Assembly: GCF_006064855.1 (NCBI RefSeq)
Contig: NZ_CP040753.1
Span: forward strand, 1,364,001-1,428,000
Origin: Sulfitobacter sp. BSw21498
GTDB taxonomy: Bacteria > Pseudomonadota > Alphaproteobacteria > Rhodobacterales > Rhodobacteraceae
DNA length: 64,000 nt
Direction: 5' to 3'
This document shows positions 7,702 through 16,509 of this stretch, piece by piece. Numbering within the stretch: the first letter of the stretch is position 1; each line of letters opens with the position of its first letter. The notes under the pieces were generated by a model that saw only the letters and a list, made by a program, of their open reading frames with translations, was not told the origin of the DNA and made no database searches. The translations under genes were made by a program, and so were the position numbers.

Positions 7702-7944
7702 TTAGCCGTTGCCTTTCGGATCAGGTTTGCCGTGCGTATCACTATCAATGATTTGGCCTCTTTTGTGAACCGAACCATCTCGTGATGCATGCTCTCTTAC
7801 CTCACCGCCACCTGAGGATATTGCCAGCCCCTTAGCGATATCCTGTGCTTCGGCTTTTGTGCTGGCGGTAGCGGAAGCTCTCTGCCCTCCTGCTTTGATG
7901 ACTTTCCATCCTTCAGCATCCTTCGAAATATGATAATCAGCCAT
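7702..7944 (-). CDS. DUF2188-domain small protein
   Basis: 80 residues matching the DUF2188 pattern: an N-terminal YHISKDAEGWKVIKAGGQRAS strand pair, a central TKAEAQDIAKGLA helix and then GGGEVREHASRDG ending in a polar tail with DTHGKPDPKG. This is the usual complete length. The molecular role of the family is unknown. The ATG has CAGGAG about 10 bases upstream. It lies 50 bases after the gmtX-like gene and before the reverse transcriptase, so it may be cargo of the island. Confidence 0.8.
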   Translation of the reverse strand: MADYHISKDAEGWKVIKAGGQRASATASTKAEAQDIAKGLAISSGGGEVREHASRDGSVHKRGQIIDSDTHGKPDPKGNG

Positions 7945-7994
7945 TCTGGTCCGACTCCTGTTATAATTGCCCCCTGATCTGCGGGCGATCCTAG

Positions 7995-8654
7995 TTAGAA
8001 CTTATTCTGACGAAGGTTTTCACCGGAAAACAAGCCCTTCCGTCTAAGCAGGTCCACGAACTTCCGCGACCCCGTTGGTTTACTTCCTTTGACGACTTCT
8101 CCATCCACAAGGTCGAACCCATAGTCGTAGAGAATGGTAAAGAATTCCTCGACGATTGCGACCTCTTCATCCGACGGATGATTTACTGCTGGAACTGCAA
8201 CGTCCTCGACACCGAGGTATCTATTGGAGTTCTTAATTTTCGTCACGAATCCGTCCAATATACGCATCTGAGCCTTTGCTTTGTCTCGCTCCGCGAGGAC
8301 GTCCCGGAACATGCTCTTTAGCCTAGGAGTAGATAGGGCTTCCAGTAGCTCTTCCTCGTCCGAAGAGGCTGCCTTGGTCTTGCCGCGCGCATCCGCTTTC
8401 GAAGGAACCGTATCGATGTACGAGTTGATGAGCGTTTTCAGATCGGCGTTATTATAGATTGATTGCGCCTTTGGCCCACCTTTCAAACCGAGTGTGTCGA
8501 TCTTTTCCGCGACAAACGCATACGTAATTTTTGCATCTTCTTTTGTCAGCGCCTCACACGCGACTACAATATTATCAACTGCTTTTACGCGACGCGGAGA
8601 CGCGCTCTGCTTAAGCTCAGATGCGATAGCGCGTTGCTTCCTAAAATCACCCAT
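7995..8654 (-). CDS. gmtX: GmtX-like protein of a gamma-mobile-trio island
   Basis: 219 residues, mostly helical and charged. The pattern RRVKAVDNIVVACEAL, ITYAFVAEKIDTLGLKGGPKAQSI, NADLKTLINSYID and LKSMFRDVLAERDKAKAQMRIL matches what I know of GmtX: an N-terminal region with a G-P-x-x-Q-S-I segment followed by a coiled coil. GmtX is one of three signature proteins of GMT mobile islands; its biochemical role is not established. The start overlaps the end of the helicase gene by 8 bases, indicating co-translation. Assignment rests on motif memory plus the surrounding gene order. Confidence 0.6.
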   Translation of the reverse strand: MGDFRKQRAIASELKQSASPRRVKAVDNIVVACEALTKEDAKITYAFVAEKIDTLGLKGGPKAQSIYNNADLKTLINSYIDTVPSKADARGKTKAASSDEEELLEALSTPRLKSMFRDVLAERDKAKAQMRILDGFVTKIKNSNRYLGVEDVAVPAVNHPSDEEVAIVEEFFTILYDYGFDLVDGEVVKGSKPTGSRKFVDLLRRKGLFSGENLRQNKF

Positions 8655-10722
8655 CCGCTTTTATTCCCGACTGTCGTTTGTTTGCGGCGGTTACCGACCG
8701 CACCGCTAAAACGTAGGCCTCATAGTCGCCGACGATCACTACCTGCTTAGCCGCGCGAGTTACTGCCGTGTAGATCAAGCTTCTCTCGACGAAGGAACTA
8801 TGACCAGCATTGAACAATGGGACGATCACCCTATCCCACTGGCTTCCTTGGCTTTTATGCACAGTCAGGCAGCAAGCCAGATCGATATTTTTGATGTCGC
8901 TTTCGTCGACATGCACCTCGCTTCCGTCGAATTCCGCTAATTCCGGGCTAATTAGTCGGCCAAGCGAACCATTTCTCAGATCCTTCTGCGGATCATTGCG
9001 TAAATAGACAATCGGATCACCGACTCTGACAGTATCGCTGCCCGTCATGAACTTACGATTTGGTTTCAGGCCCGACATGAACCTATTGATATTATTGACA
9101 CCGCCAGCTCCGCGTTTGACCGGGGCAATTATCTGAACATCGTTCCGGTCGCACCCTGCTTGAGCAAACGCCCTTCCAATACTGTAAATAACCTCAGGTG
9201 CCTCTACTTCATCGGCATGGAGGTATTGCACACCATCCTTCAAACCTGAATAAACCTCCAACACATCCGGAATACCGCTTCGGATGTTCTTGGCAATTGC
9301 CGGGATACCAGTGGTTTCGTCTTGCCGATAGACTTCATCCAGTACGACTTTTCTTACCCTTGGGAGGATCGCCAGGTCAGCGAATGGTGCTCCAAAACCG
9401 ATAGGTGGCAATTGCGCTGGATCACCCACTAGGCAAATGCGAGCGTTCATGGATATACGCAGGATGCGATATAGGTCAGACAAGTCCACCATGGAGGCCT
9501 CATCGACCAACACTAAGTTCGCGGGCTCGAGTTCACTGCCTCGCTGGCCTCTTAAGAACCGTGCGATGGTGCAGGACCTATAGCCTGTCGCTTCAGTCAT
9601 ACGCTTTGCTGCTCGCCCCGAGAGCGCCATTAAGTGGGTTTTGAGGCCACGCGCCTCAGCAAGCGCGCAAATCGCCCTTAAGACGCTTGTCTTACCGCTG
9701 CCAGCATATCCCGCTAAAATGTTGAAATGCCCCTCCAGGGCGCTCCTAATTGCTCTGAGCTGCATTTGTGTGAAGCTAAAGCCCTGCTCGGCCTCAATTT
9801 CCCTGAGCTGGCGGTCAAACTCGCTCTCCGACAGTCTTCGGTTTGAGAACATGTCCTTCTGGTCGGAACCGGCATGGAGCGCTTGGCGGATAATGAAACG
9901 CTCCATAATCGCCCCACCGAGCGGCTGTAGGCCGTCCGCGTTGAGAACAGCTCCGTGATTATCCAAGCATGCGTCAATCGCGGGCGCTGCGTTCCTCTCA
10001 CCAACGAATGCGGAGAGATGCTTCTTAGCTTCTTTCAACGACGTCCAAGTGTGGCCTTTGTTAAGACGGGAATACAAAACATGCTCGCAGGCTGCGCAAA
10101 GGCGCTGAGGATCCTCACTCGGAATTCCAATTCGCCTGCCAATTTGGTCAAGCTCATCCCAGGGAACCCAGCTTACCAGAAGGTATGGGTTCTTACGGAG
10201 CTTTTCGGCACCCAGCTGCCCCCAAGCCCCGACGATCTTCTTCCCAAGCCTCCCGCTAATGCCAAGCGCGTCGAGATACATCGCCAATTCTGCACCGGCG
10301 GCCGCCTCCCAGAAGTTTTCGAAAAGGACAATTGCTACGCCTTCCGGAAGAACCTCGAAAACGGCGGGATCTCGAACCTTGATCACCGTAAGCAAACCGG
10401 CACCGAAACGATCTACAAGCTTTGAAGCCCGCACGTTTCCAATACCAGTGAACGTCGGTTCCTCAGCCAAGAAACGCACGATGTTTGCCTTTGAACTCTG
10501 CTCAAACAAACGCTCACCAAACACAAAACCGTTTTGCGTTTGGTTCCGCTTGCCTTCTCCGCCCCCCAATTGGAACAGCCCAGTCTCAGCATCAATGGGG
10601 CCGGGTCCTCGCTTCGCTGCGGGCCGCACCTCCCCCATTGACACTGCGCCCGCGCCGTTCCCTTCAATTGGGGCGAAGGCAGCGCGGCTCCGAACACAAA
10701 ACTTTGCGCCTGAGAAGCTCAT
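8647..10722 (-). CDS. RecD-like ATP-dependent DNA helicase (superfamily 1) of the island core
   Basis: 691 residues. About 90-110 is a helix-hairpin-helix-like segment (FTGIGNVRASKLVDRFG). The helicase domain follows: Walker A GYAGSGKTS (338-346), DEAS (407-410), GDPAQLPPIG, a C-terminal UvrD/RecD2-like TVHKSQGSQWDRVIVP and YTAVTRAAKQVVIVG. It is predicted to unwind DNA 5'-3', probably during island excision, transfer or integration. The ATG overlaps the upstream stop as ATGA (10719-10722), supporting this start. Residues about 6-65 are encoded by an imperfect palindrome (10531-10704) that looks like an in-frame insertion, so the native N terminus is probably altered. Confidence 0.85.
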   Translation of the reverse strand: MSFSGAKFCVRSRAAFAPIEGNGAGAVSMGEVRPAAKRGPGPIDAETGLFQLGGGEGKRNQTQNGFVFGERLFEQSSKANIVRFLAEEPTFTGIGNVRASKLVDRFGAGLLTVIKVRDPAVFEVLPEGVAIVLFENFWEAAAGAELAMYLDALGISGRLGKKIVGAWGQLGAEKLRKNPYLLVSWVPWDELDQIGRRIGIPSEDPQRLCAACEHVLYSRLNKGHTWTSLKEAKKHLSAFVGERNAAPAIDACLDNHGAVLNADGLQPLGGAIMERFIIRQALHAGSDQKDMFSNRRLSESEFDRQLREIEAEQGFSFTQMQLRAIRSALEGHFNILAGYAGSGKTSVLRAICALAEARGLKTHLMALSGRAAKRMTEATGYRSCTIARFLRGQRGSELEPANLVLVDEASMVDLSDLYRILRISMNARICLVGDPAQLPPIGFGAPFADLAILPRVRKVVLDEVYRQDETTGIPAIAKNIRSGIPDVLEVYSGLKDGVQYLHADEVEAPEVIYSIGRAFAQAGCDRNDVQIIAPVKRGAGGVNNINRFMSGLKPNRKFMTGSDTVRVGDPIVYLRNDPQKDLRNGSLGRLISPELAEFDGSEVHVDESDIKNIDLACCLTVHKSQGSQWDRVIVPLFNAGHSSFVERSLIYTAVTRAAKQVVIVGDYEAYVLAVRSVTAANKRQSGIKADG
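10531..10704. repeat. Long imperfect palindrome embedded in the helicase gene
   Basis: The left arm (about 10531-10600) and right arm (about 10632-10704) are inverted copies of one another. Shared blocks include GTTTTGYGTT, TGCCTTC, CCCCAATTG and TCAATGGGG. They are separated by about 31 bases containing TCGCTTCGCTGCGGGCCGC. The arms differ by several substitutions and small gaps. Size and structure resemble a MITE or a palindromic repeat that can sit in frame within coding DNA. It encodes glycine- and alanine-rich low-complexity peptide at the helicase N terminus. Confidence 0.7.
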
Positions 10723-11165
10723 AGACAGACCCGACGACCAGAAGGAATGATGTCATCGAGCAAGTTTTTGCTGGAAGACAGCTTCTTCTTGAGTTCCTCG
10801 TTTTCAGCCGTTTTCATCGCGAGCCGTTCACGCAAAGCCTTTAATTCCCGTTCCTTACTCGCTAGTAGGAATTCGAATGCGCCGGGTTCCAATTTGTGCT
10901 CACCATCGCTGATTCGACCTTTGAGAATGCCCGTTTGAATAAACTCGGCTTCGATCTTTTCGAGTTCAGCGCGGGCTAGATCGTTTGTCGAAGACAGCGT
11001 TGAGCGCGCTATTCCAAGCTCCGCTGCGATCTCGGTTCGATTCAATCTGCCGTACCTAATGTATTGGCCGAGTGTGCCAGTCTCAATCTTCTCACGCACC
11101 CAGGCCCGCAGCTTTTCCACTGCTTCAAGCTTCTTTTGCGCAGTGCTTTTACCCTTATTGCTCAC
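10719..11165 (-). CDS. Small HTH/coiled-coil protein of the island core (VPA1267-like)
   Basis: 148 residues. The first half has RAWVREKIETGTLGQYIRYGRLNRTEIAAELGIARSTL, a helix-turn-helix-like segment; the second half (about 95-135) is a charged coiled coil. The arrangement resembles small proteins found with VPA1269-type recombinases in Vibrio islands (VPA1267 family), which probably bind DNA or adapt the recombinases. This family assignment is from memory and moderately sure. It overlaps the upstream recombinase gene by 11 bases and the helicase by 4, so it belongs to the same translated unit. Confidence 0.55.
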   Translation of the reverse strand: MSNKGKSTAQKKLEAVEKLRAWVREKIETGTLGQYIRYGRLNRTEIAAELGIARSTLSSTNDLARAELEKIEAEFIQTGILKGRISDGEHKLEPGAFEFLLASKERELKALRERLAMKTAENEELKKKLSSSKNLLDDIIPSGRRVCL

Positions 11166-12462
11166 GTTCCGTTCCGATCATTGGTGCAGATGACGCCAAC
11201 TGTGTCGCTTCAGATGTGCTTAGCTCGATTGCCTTGCCGACCAGCGTCTCGAATTTGGTCATGCCTCCAATCTGTTCGAGGTTGAGTTTTCCGGAGATCA
11301 GGTCGGCAGTATCCTGTTGCCCGTAGAACTCGGTCATGAGCGATGTCAGCCGATTGCTGGCTCGATGCATCTCCTCTTCGGAAAGGTGTAGCAGAAGGGG
11401 CTTGCAACCGTTTTTCTGGGCCATTCGTTCAAGTAGAATGCCTTTGCGGAACCTTGCGCCAGAATCCGGAATTTGCGGAAAAAATTCGACAGTTTGCGAT
11501 GCCCACTCGATCCCTTCGAAGTTCGATGCCTCAGTCAGCCGAGCCTCTATCTCCGGCGCTTCAAGTTTTGTGATCAAAGCAGCCTTCTCAGAGCCACTTT
11601 CGTCTTGGTCATTCATAATGTCGAGGCTGGCGTAGATATTGCCGATCCGGGCTCCAAGCGCAGCAATGCGCTCCTCCAGCTCGATTTCCACTTTATCGAG
11701 TTGGTCCTGAGCCCTGCGAGCGTCTCTGTTATTCCCTCTATTTCGCGCTTCCGTAGCCATTTGGAAGAGCTTGTCCTGTTGCTCACTCCTTTCGCGAATC
11801 GCATAAAAAAGGGTATTTGCAACGGTAACCTGACCAGCGAGGAAAGCAGGCCCGGTAACGTGGAAGCGGCACAATGCGCAGTTGAAACCATCAGGATAGA
11901 TGGGCTCATAGGAAGCGATGCCAGTCTCAAGATCAATCCGCTCAAGCCCCTCATTGCACGAGCTTTTCCCCGCCGTGCAAAAGCCATCGACATCGACGTG
12001 CCAGAGGCCCGGATCTCCATCGGGAAGTCGCGCTAATCCATCGCTTTTCCCAATTACTTGTTCGTTAAGCAATTCACTGGACATTTCGGTAAGGCGATCA
12101 AAGAATTCATCCTCATCAGCCTCAATAAGATTTCGCGATGCCTCAGCGATCACCTCGTGGATTTTTCTCGGTCCGAGCTTGGTGTAGTAAAGAGTCATTA
12201 CCAATGTTTGGTGGCCGGAGAGGAATTCCGCAAGTACATGAAGTGGAACACCGGCTTCAATAAAGTGGGTAATGTTACTTACGCGAAGCGAATGAAGTGT
12301 AAATTCCGTTCGGAGTTTTCCGCTTTCATCCTCCCAAACAAGCTGAACTGGCGCGCCCTCGGCCTCCAAACGCGTCTGTATTTCCTGCAACAGACGCAAC
12401 CACAGCTTGTTGATGGCATCCCTAGTTGGAAGATCCCATCGGCGAGACCCCTTGAAAACATC
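11155..12462 (-). pseudogene. gmtZ: GmtZ-like recombinase, C-terminal part, separated from its N terminus by an IS
   Basis: About 435 codons remain open from the IS boundary to the stop at 11155. The beginning carries the catalytic end of a tyrosine recombinase: HSLRVSNITHFIEAGVPL (with H and R), LSGHQTLVMTLYYTK (second H and nucleophile Tyr). A long C-terminal region follows with a Cys-rich segment (NCALCRFH) and a coiled coil near RAQDQLDKVEIELEERIAAL. This layout fits the large integrases called GmtZ/VPA1269 family. The IS407-type element at 12463-13715 and a frame break upstream of it remove continuity with the N-terminal part at 13759-14550, so the enzyme is presumably dead in this copy. 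Confidence 0.7.
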
Positions 12463-12488
12463 TGACCTGCCCCCCGAGGCTCCCTCAT

Positions 12489-13373
12489 TCATAACGAGAG
12501 TTTGCGGGTCTGGGTTTCATATTCTTCGTCGTCAGTTTGGGCAAGCGCGTCTTGCGCGGAGCCCTCAAATTGCTCAAGCGCTCGACGAGCTTCTGCCGGT
12601 GTTTGGTTCCCAAGCGATGAGTGCGGCCTGACGTTGTTGTAGTCGTATCGCCAGAGTGCCAGCTTGCGACGGGCGTCATCCAACGTATCGAAGATTTCCT
12701 CATTCAACAGCTCGTCGCGCAGGCTGCCATTGAAGCTTTCTATGAAGCCATTCTGCTGGGGTTTGCCGGGGTCGATGTAATGCCAATCAACGTCGTTATC
12801 ACCGGCCCATTTTAGGATCGCACGACTGGTAAACTCCGTGCCGTTATCACTGACAATGCAGGCAGGCTTTCCATAAATACGGACAAGCGCGTCAAGTTCC
12901 CGCGCGACACGAGCGCCCGAGATGCTGGTGTCAGCCACCAAGCAGAGGTTCTCGCGGCAACAATCGTCGTTTACAGCCAGCATGCGGAACTTGCGTGACG
13001 CGCCGAACGTATCCGACACAAAATCTAAGGACCAACGCTCGCCAGGACGCAAAGCAACCGGCATTGGTGTCCGCGAGCCACGCGCACGCTTGCGGCCCCT
13101 GCGCCGTCTAACGCCCAGCTTTTCTTCAGTATAAAGGCGATACAGTTTCTTGTGGTTCATGATCCTTCCCTTGCGTTCCAGCAGCACACCGATCCGGCGG
13201 TAGCCAAAGCGCCGTCGCTTGCTGGCAATCGCTTTCATCTCTTCGCGAACTTCTGGATTATCCGGTGACTGATCGCGCCGGACGGTCTTGGGATCGACAC
13301 CGACAAGCCTGCACGCCCGGCGCTGCGAGATATCATGGTCTCGCATTGCCTTGCGTGCTGCGGCCCGTCGCAC
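12489..13373 (-). CDS. IS407-type transposase OrfB (DDE integrase core)
   Basis: 294 residues. It has the N-terminal [17 protein letters not shown] region and [17 protein letters not shown]. The catalytic triad lies in [10 protein letters not shown] (D), [10 protein letters not shown] (D) and [20 protein letters not shown] (E). The C-terminal [21 protein letters not shown] block is typical of the IS407 group. The initiation codon is GTG at 13373. Expression is normally as an OrfAB fusion by -1 frameshifting near the end of OrfA, 11 bases upstream. No inactivating lesion is seen. Confidence 0.93.
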   Translation of the reverse strand: MRRAAARKAMRDHDISQRRACRLVGVDPKTVRRDQSPDNPEVREEMKAIASKRRRFGYRRIGVLLERKGRIMNHKKLYRLYTEEKLGVRRRRGRKRARGSRTPMPVALRPGERWSLDFVSDTFGASRKFRMLAVNDDCCRENLCLVADTSISGARVARELDALVRIYGKPACIVSDNGTEFTSRAILKWAGDNDVDWHYIDPGKPQQNGFIESFNGSLRDELLNEEIFDTLDDARRKLALWRYDYNNVRPHSSLGNQTPAEARRALEQFEGSAQDALAQTDDEEYETQTRKLSL

Positions 13374-13384
13374 ATTCGGTGTCG

Positions 13385-13675
13385 TCAGTTCTTTCCCAGC
13401 AAATCCTTCAACACAACATTGTCCAACATCGTGTCCGCCAGAAGGCGCTTCAGCTTGGCGTTCTCATCCTCCAGCGATCTAAGGCGATGAGTATCAGAAA
13501 CGTTCATGCCACCATATTTGGCTTTGAACTTGTAGAACGACGCGGGACTCAAGCCATGCCTGCGGCACACCTCTGCCGTCGGCATGCCAGCTTCCTGTTC
13601 TTTGATCATTCCGATAATTTGGGCTTCAGTAAAACGGCTCTGTCGCATCTGTTTGCTCCTTCGAAGGTTGAGCAA
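13385..13675 (-). CDS. IS407-type transposase OrfA (HTH)
   Basis: 96 residues. The HTH_Tnp_1 domain shows [43 protein letters not shown] leucine zipper follows, [17 protein letters not shown], ending DLLGKN. It binds the element ends and multimerises with OrfB. The likely native start is the second Met ([10 protein letters not shown]), nine codons after the first. Confidence 0.93.
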   Translation of the reverse strand: MLNLRRSKQMRQSRFTEAQIIGMIKEQEAGMPTAEVCRRHGLSPASFYKFKAKYGGMNVSDTHRLRSLEDENAKLKRLLADTMLDNVVLKDLLGKN

Positions 13676-13758
13676 ACTCTACATTAAACTGAGGGAAGTT
13701 TCGGGGGGCAGGTCATGCTCAATACCGAGCACCTTCAGTCCTGCATCGACGTGTGTCC

Positions 13759-14550
13759 TCATCGTGAGAATGGGGTCATGACTTCCACGTCTTCGCGGAA
13801 AACAGTCGACGACGGTTGTCGACGCAGGTAACTACTGGAGCTAAGGTGAGTAGTGAACGGTTTACGTCCGCTATCGACCGGACATTTGGAGGCGAGCTCT
13901 TGGAGAAACCTTCTGCAATCCCACAATTCGTTACGGGCTAAACCTGCCTTTTTGAAGCCAACGGAGATGCACTCATCTACTTCTTCAGTATAAGCATCGA
14001 AGTCAGGAACGCGAACGCTTGAAAAGATGAACCTATACCTAGCGCCTGCGGTCTTTAACTTGTTTTTGCTATTGCAGGTCGCTTTAAACCATTCAAAGAA
14101 CTTTTCATATGGGTGGCCAGTAATTTTGGGCTTCAAACCGGCATGCCATGCGGGAGCCTCTTCACTCCTTGGCTTTACCATTGGAAGCAGAAGGCAGTCG
14201 GCATTCAGGTAGTGCCGGATAACTTCGAATAGTGTCTTCCGAATGACGGTTTTGGTTTCATCGTGGATATCTAGGCTGTCAACATCCGATAGGTCATCCA
14301 GCATCTTCTCCCAAAAATGGGAAGTTTTTACCCTGTGAGCGGCGTGGAAATAGTTATCCCACAGGAAGAGTCGGGATGCAGTCTTATAGAAAGACCTGTC
14401 ATCTACTTGATGAAGGTCATATCTCACCAGTTCATTGGCTCGGGACCAACCATAGGCGGTCTCGTCCACAAATAGGCGTGACTTGCTCAGGTTAACCTTT
14501 GCGTTCCCAATTTTTTCTACGTTGACGGTTACATGTTTATATTCGGTCAC
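13759..14550 (-). pseudogene. gmtZ: GmtZ-like recombinase, N-terminal part
   Basis: About 263 codons from GTG 14550 (VTEYKHVTVNVEKIG), which has a strong GGGGAGG 4 bases upstream and overlaps the end of the gmtY-like gene by 14 bases. The region shows LFLWDNYFHAAHRVKTSHFWEKMLDD and MVKPRSEEAPAWHAG, consistent with the N-terminal half of a large VPA1269/GmtZ-type integrase. The frame closes at 13759, 44 bases before the IS begins, and another frame (THVDAGLKVLGIEH) is open into the IS. So there is a frameshift or a deletion junction as well as the insertion. Confidence 0.6.
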
Positions 14551-16012
14551 GGTTCCTCCCCAAGCCTTGCGGTGTAAATATTCCAGCCGGATCACTTATG
14601 TATCTACCCCCAATCAGATCCGGAGCTTCTAACGCGGGCAGATTTGAGTAATTGCCGTCTTTCATGGCCCACATTCGTGCAGCTGCCTCTTGCAAGTGCG
14701 TATTTACAGTTTCATCACTCGGCCGAGTATATACTTGCTGACTTTCTATACTAAGGTGGTGCATCGCCTCCTTAACGTAGAGAGGCGATAGGCCCATAGA
14801 TACGAGATTTTGGCCATAACTGTGCCGGAAAGCATGTATGTTAGTATCTTCGAACTTCGACGGCTCCATGCCTGTCTTATTCATCGCCGCTCGGAACGCA
14901 TCTTTGAGGCCTTGAATGGACCATGGCCTTCCGTAGTATCGCGTATCCGTAGATACGAATAAATATGGGTGCGCTGGATTACTTGGGTAAATATGCCGCC
15001 TATATTCATAGAACACTTTATAGAATAGCTCGTGCCAATAAGGCAGCAGAAATAGTCGTGAGCGCATTCGTTGATCATCGGTAATCAGAAAGCGCTTCCA
15101 ACCTGCGCGTTGAGTTCCAGTTATCCGGTTCCTGGGAAGTAGACCGAATTCCTCCCGGAGGTAATCCGATCTCATTCGGCCCCTTCGATCTTTTCCATAC
15201 TCTGGATGGTACATCCATATAACATTGGGGCGAATATCATCGAGAAATATATGGAAAAGTTCAGACTGCCTGAGCCCACCGCCAACCATTAGAATTACAG
15301 CCATGAGCAGGTTCAAATTGAATTCGCTGGCGAGCGTCGGTTTACCCGTCCTGTCGTAGAAGGCAGGTATTGATCTACTACGTCGGCACCCGACTTGCAG
15401 TAGTTTCAAAAGTGCCTCTTGGTCAAAACCACGCTTCTTATGCTGAACGCCAAGGGATCTGCGGCTGTCATTGGGTTTGCCAGAGTACGTTCTTGGTGTG
15501 CCGAGATGGTAGAGAAGCGATCTCGCCCTTTGATATTCACGCGCTCTTGAGCTGATTGCCACCTGACAGAACCGTGTTGGTATGATCGTTCCTTCGTCGC
15601 TAAAATCCTGAAGGGCTTCAAGGAACTGCCGTAAATAGGATTTCCTGACCGCGTATCTATCGGGACTCGATGGCTTCCAGCGCAGCCCTGTCGGGTCCTC
15701 GCCATCCCTTAATATCGTCCCTCTTGATACGGCGAGAAGGAAGTTTCGGACCAGCATATGCTGGTTAGTTGCACCGCCAAAATCCTCAATTTCTGATGCT
15801 TTAAAAAAATCAAAGAACAGGCCAATAGTCTTTGCCGCAGCTAAACGCCAACTATGGCTCCTGTCGCTGTATCGCTCATCATGGAAGAATGCATGCGCTT
15901 CCCTTAAAAAGAAGCCGTCTTGTTTAGAAACTATAACCAATGGGACGTGTTCTGATGCCATCAGCGGCGACGGCATGGAACGAATGAGGTGGTAAGTGAT
16001 CGGACGTGACAT
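14537..16012 (-). CDS. gmtY: Tyrosine recombinase, GmtY-like, first gene of the island operon
   Basis: 491 residues. The C-terminal catalytic domain has R248 in GGGLRQSELF, H393-x-x-R396 in NIHAFRHSYGQ, H418/H419 in EAMHHLSIES and nucleophile Y428 in QVYTRP, so the full R-H-R-H-Y set is present. The N-terminal half (about 30-170) is a core-binding-like helical region including SWRLAAAKTIGLFFDFF. Length and the following overlapping gmtZ-like gene fit the GMT recombinase GmtY. It should catalyse site-specific integration and excision of the island. It starts about 210 bases from an intact tRNA-Leu, and several TCTACC/GGTAGA motifs lie in its leader. Confidence 0.75.
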   Translation of the reverse strand: MSRPITYHLIRSMPSPLMASEHVPLVIVSKQDGFFLREAHAFFHDERYSDRSHSWRLAAAKTIGLFFDFFKASEIEDFGGATNQHMLVRNFLLAVSRGTILRDGEDPTGLRWKPSSPDRYAVRKSYLRQFLEALQDFSDEGTIIPTRFCQVAISSRAREYQRARSLLYHLGTPRTYSGKPNDSRRSLGVQHKKRGFDQEALLKLLQVGCRRSRSIPAFYDRTGKPTLASEFNLNLLMAVILMVGGGLRQSELFHIFLDDIRPNVIWMYHPEYGKDRRGRMRSDYLREEFGLLPRNRITGTQRAGWKRFLITDDQRMRSRLFLLPYWHELFYKVFYEYRRHIYPSNPAHPYLFVSTDTRYYGRPWSIQGLKDAFRAAMNKTGMEPSKFEDTNIHAFRHSYGQNLVSMGLSPLYVKEAMHHLSIESQQVYTRPSDETVNTHLQEAAARMWAMKDGNYSNLPALEAPDLIGGRYISDPAGIFTPQGLGRNRDRI

Positions 16013-16021
16013 TTTGATCCA

Positions 16022-16062
16022 CCTTCTACCCCTAATTGGAGTAGAAAGTAGTCTACCACCTA
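16022..16062. repeat. Cluster of TCTACC/GGTAGA motifs in the recombinase leader
   Basis: Directly upstream of the gmtY-like start are TTCTACC, GTAGAAAGTAG and GTCTACC. TTCTAC (16024-16029) and GTAGAA (16041-16046) form an inverted pair, and GTAGTCTAC is nearly palindromic. Such spaced repeats are what a tyrosine-recombinase core or arm site, or an autoregulatory operator, looks like. The decamer TAGAAAGTAG (16042-16051) recurs at 16321-16330, on the other side of the intact tRNA-Leu. Confidence 0.45.
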
Positions 16063-16222
16063 CATTGTGTAAAGCCCTTCATTGTTTCTAACTTTTGGCC
16101 GGAAAGGGCTCGGACCTACGATTGGATGTCGCGACCCGCCAAAACGCACTCGAACAACGTCGGGCCGCTCGCGCCCCCAACGGTCATATTCTAGAAAGTT
16201 TGCCTTATTTACAGAAAGTTAG

Positions 16223-16309
<87 letters not shown>

Positions 16310-16349
16310 ACTGATAGGGTTAGAAAGTAGCTTCTTCAGCCCCCTATAT

Positions 16350-16413
16350 GAACCCCCACGCCATAGGCGCCAGAACCTAAATCTGGTGCGTCTACCAATT
16401 CCGCCACACCCGC
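16350..16413 (-). pseudogene. tRNA-Leu(UAG) remnant broken in the T loop
   Basis: From 16413 the sequence reads GCGGGTGTGGCGGAATTGG, then GTAGACGC, the TTTAGGT anticodon loop in a CCAGA/TCTGG stem, a variable arm GCGCCTATGGCGT and GGGGGTTC. That is a normal tRNA-Leu up to the T loop. After GTTC the expected CCCTC and CACCCGC acceptor complement are absent and replaced by ATATAGGGGGCTGAAG. The 3' quarter is therefore missing and the product cannot fold. The breakpoint is where tyrosine recombinases often cross over in tRNA genes. Confidence 0.85.
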
Positions 16414-16509
16414 ATTGCGCGTTCAGTATCAAAGATATCTGCCAGTGGCGAGAGGGAAAAACGCCCACGGCGCAAGGTTTTTGTCCTGCACAGTGATGAC
16501 TGTGAGACG

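Larger units (their letters stand above)
12463..13715 (-). mobile_element. IS3-family (IS407-like group) insertion sequence, complete
   Basis: 1253 bp bounded by inverted repeats: left end TGACCTGCCCCCCGAGGC, right end the complement of TGACCTGCCCCCCGAAAC. OrfA (13385-13675) and OrfB (12489-13373) both read on the minus strand. The flanking four bases differ (CATC on the left, TGCT on the right), so the expected 4-bp target duplication is absent. It interrupts the gmtZ-like gene. Confidence 0.92.

Noticed and set aside
5889..16012. CRISPR array or prophage
   Set aside because: No regularly spaced repeats and no phage structural, packaging or lysis genes are present; mobility genes are recombinase and helicase only.
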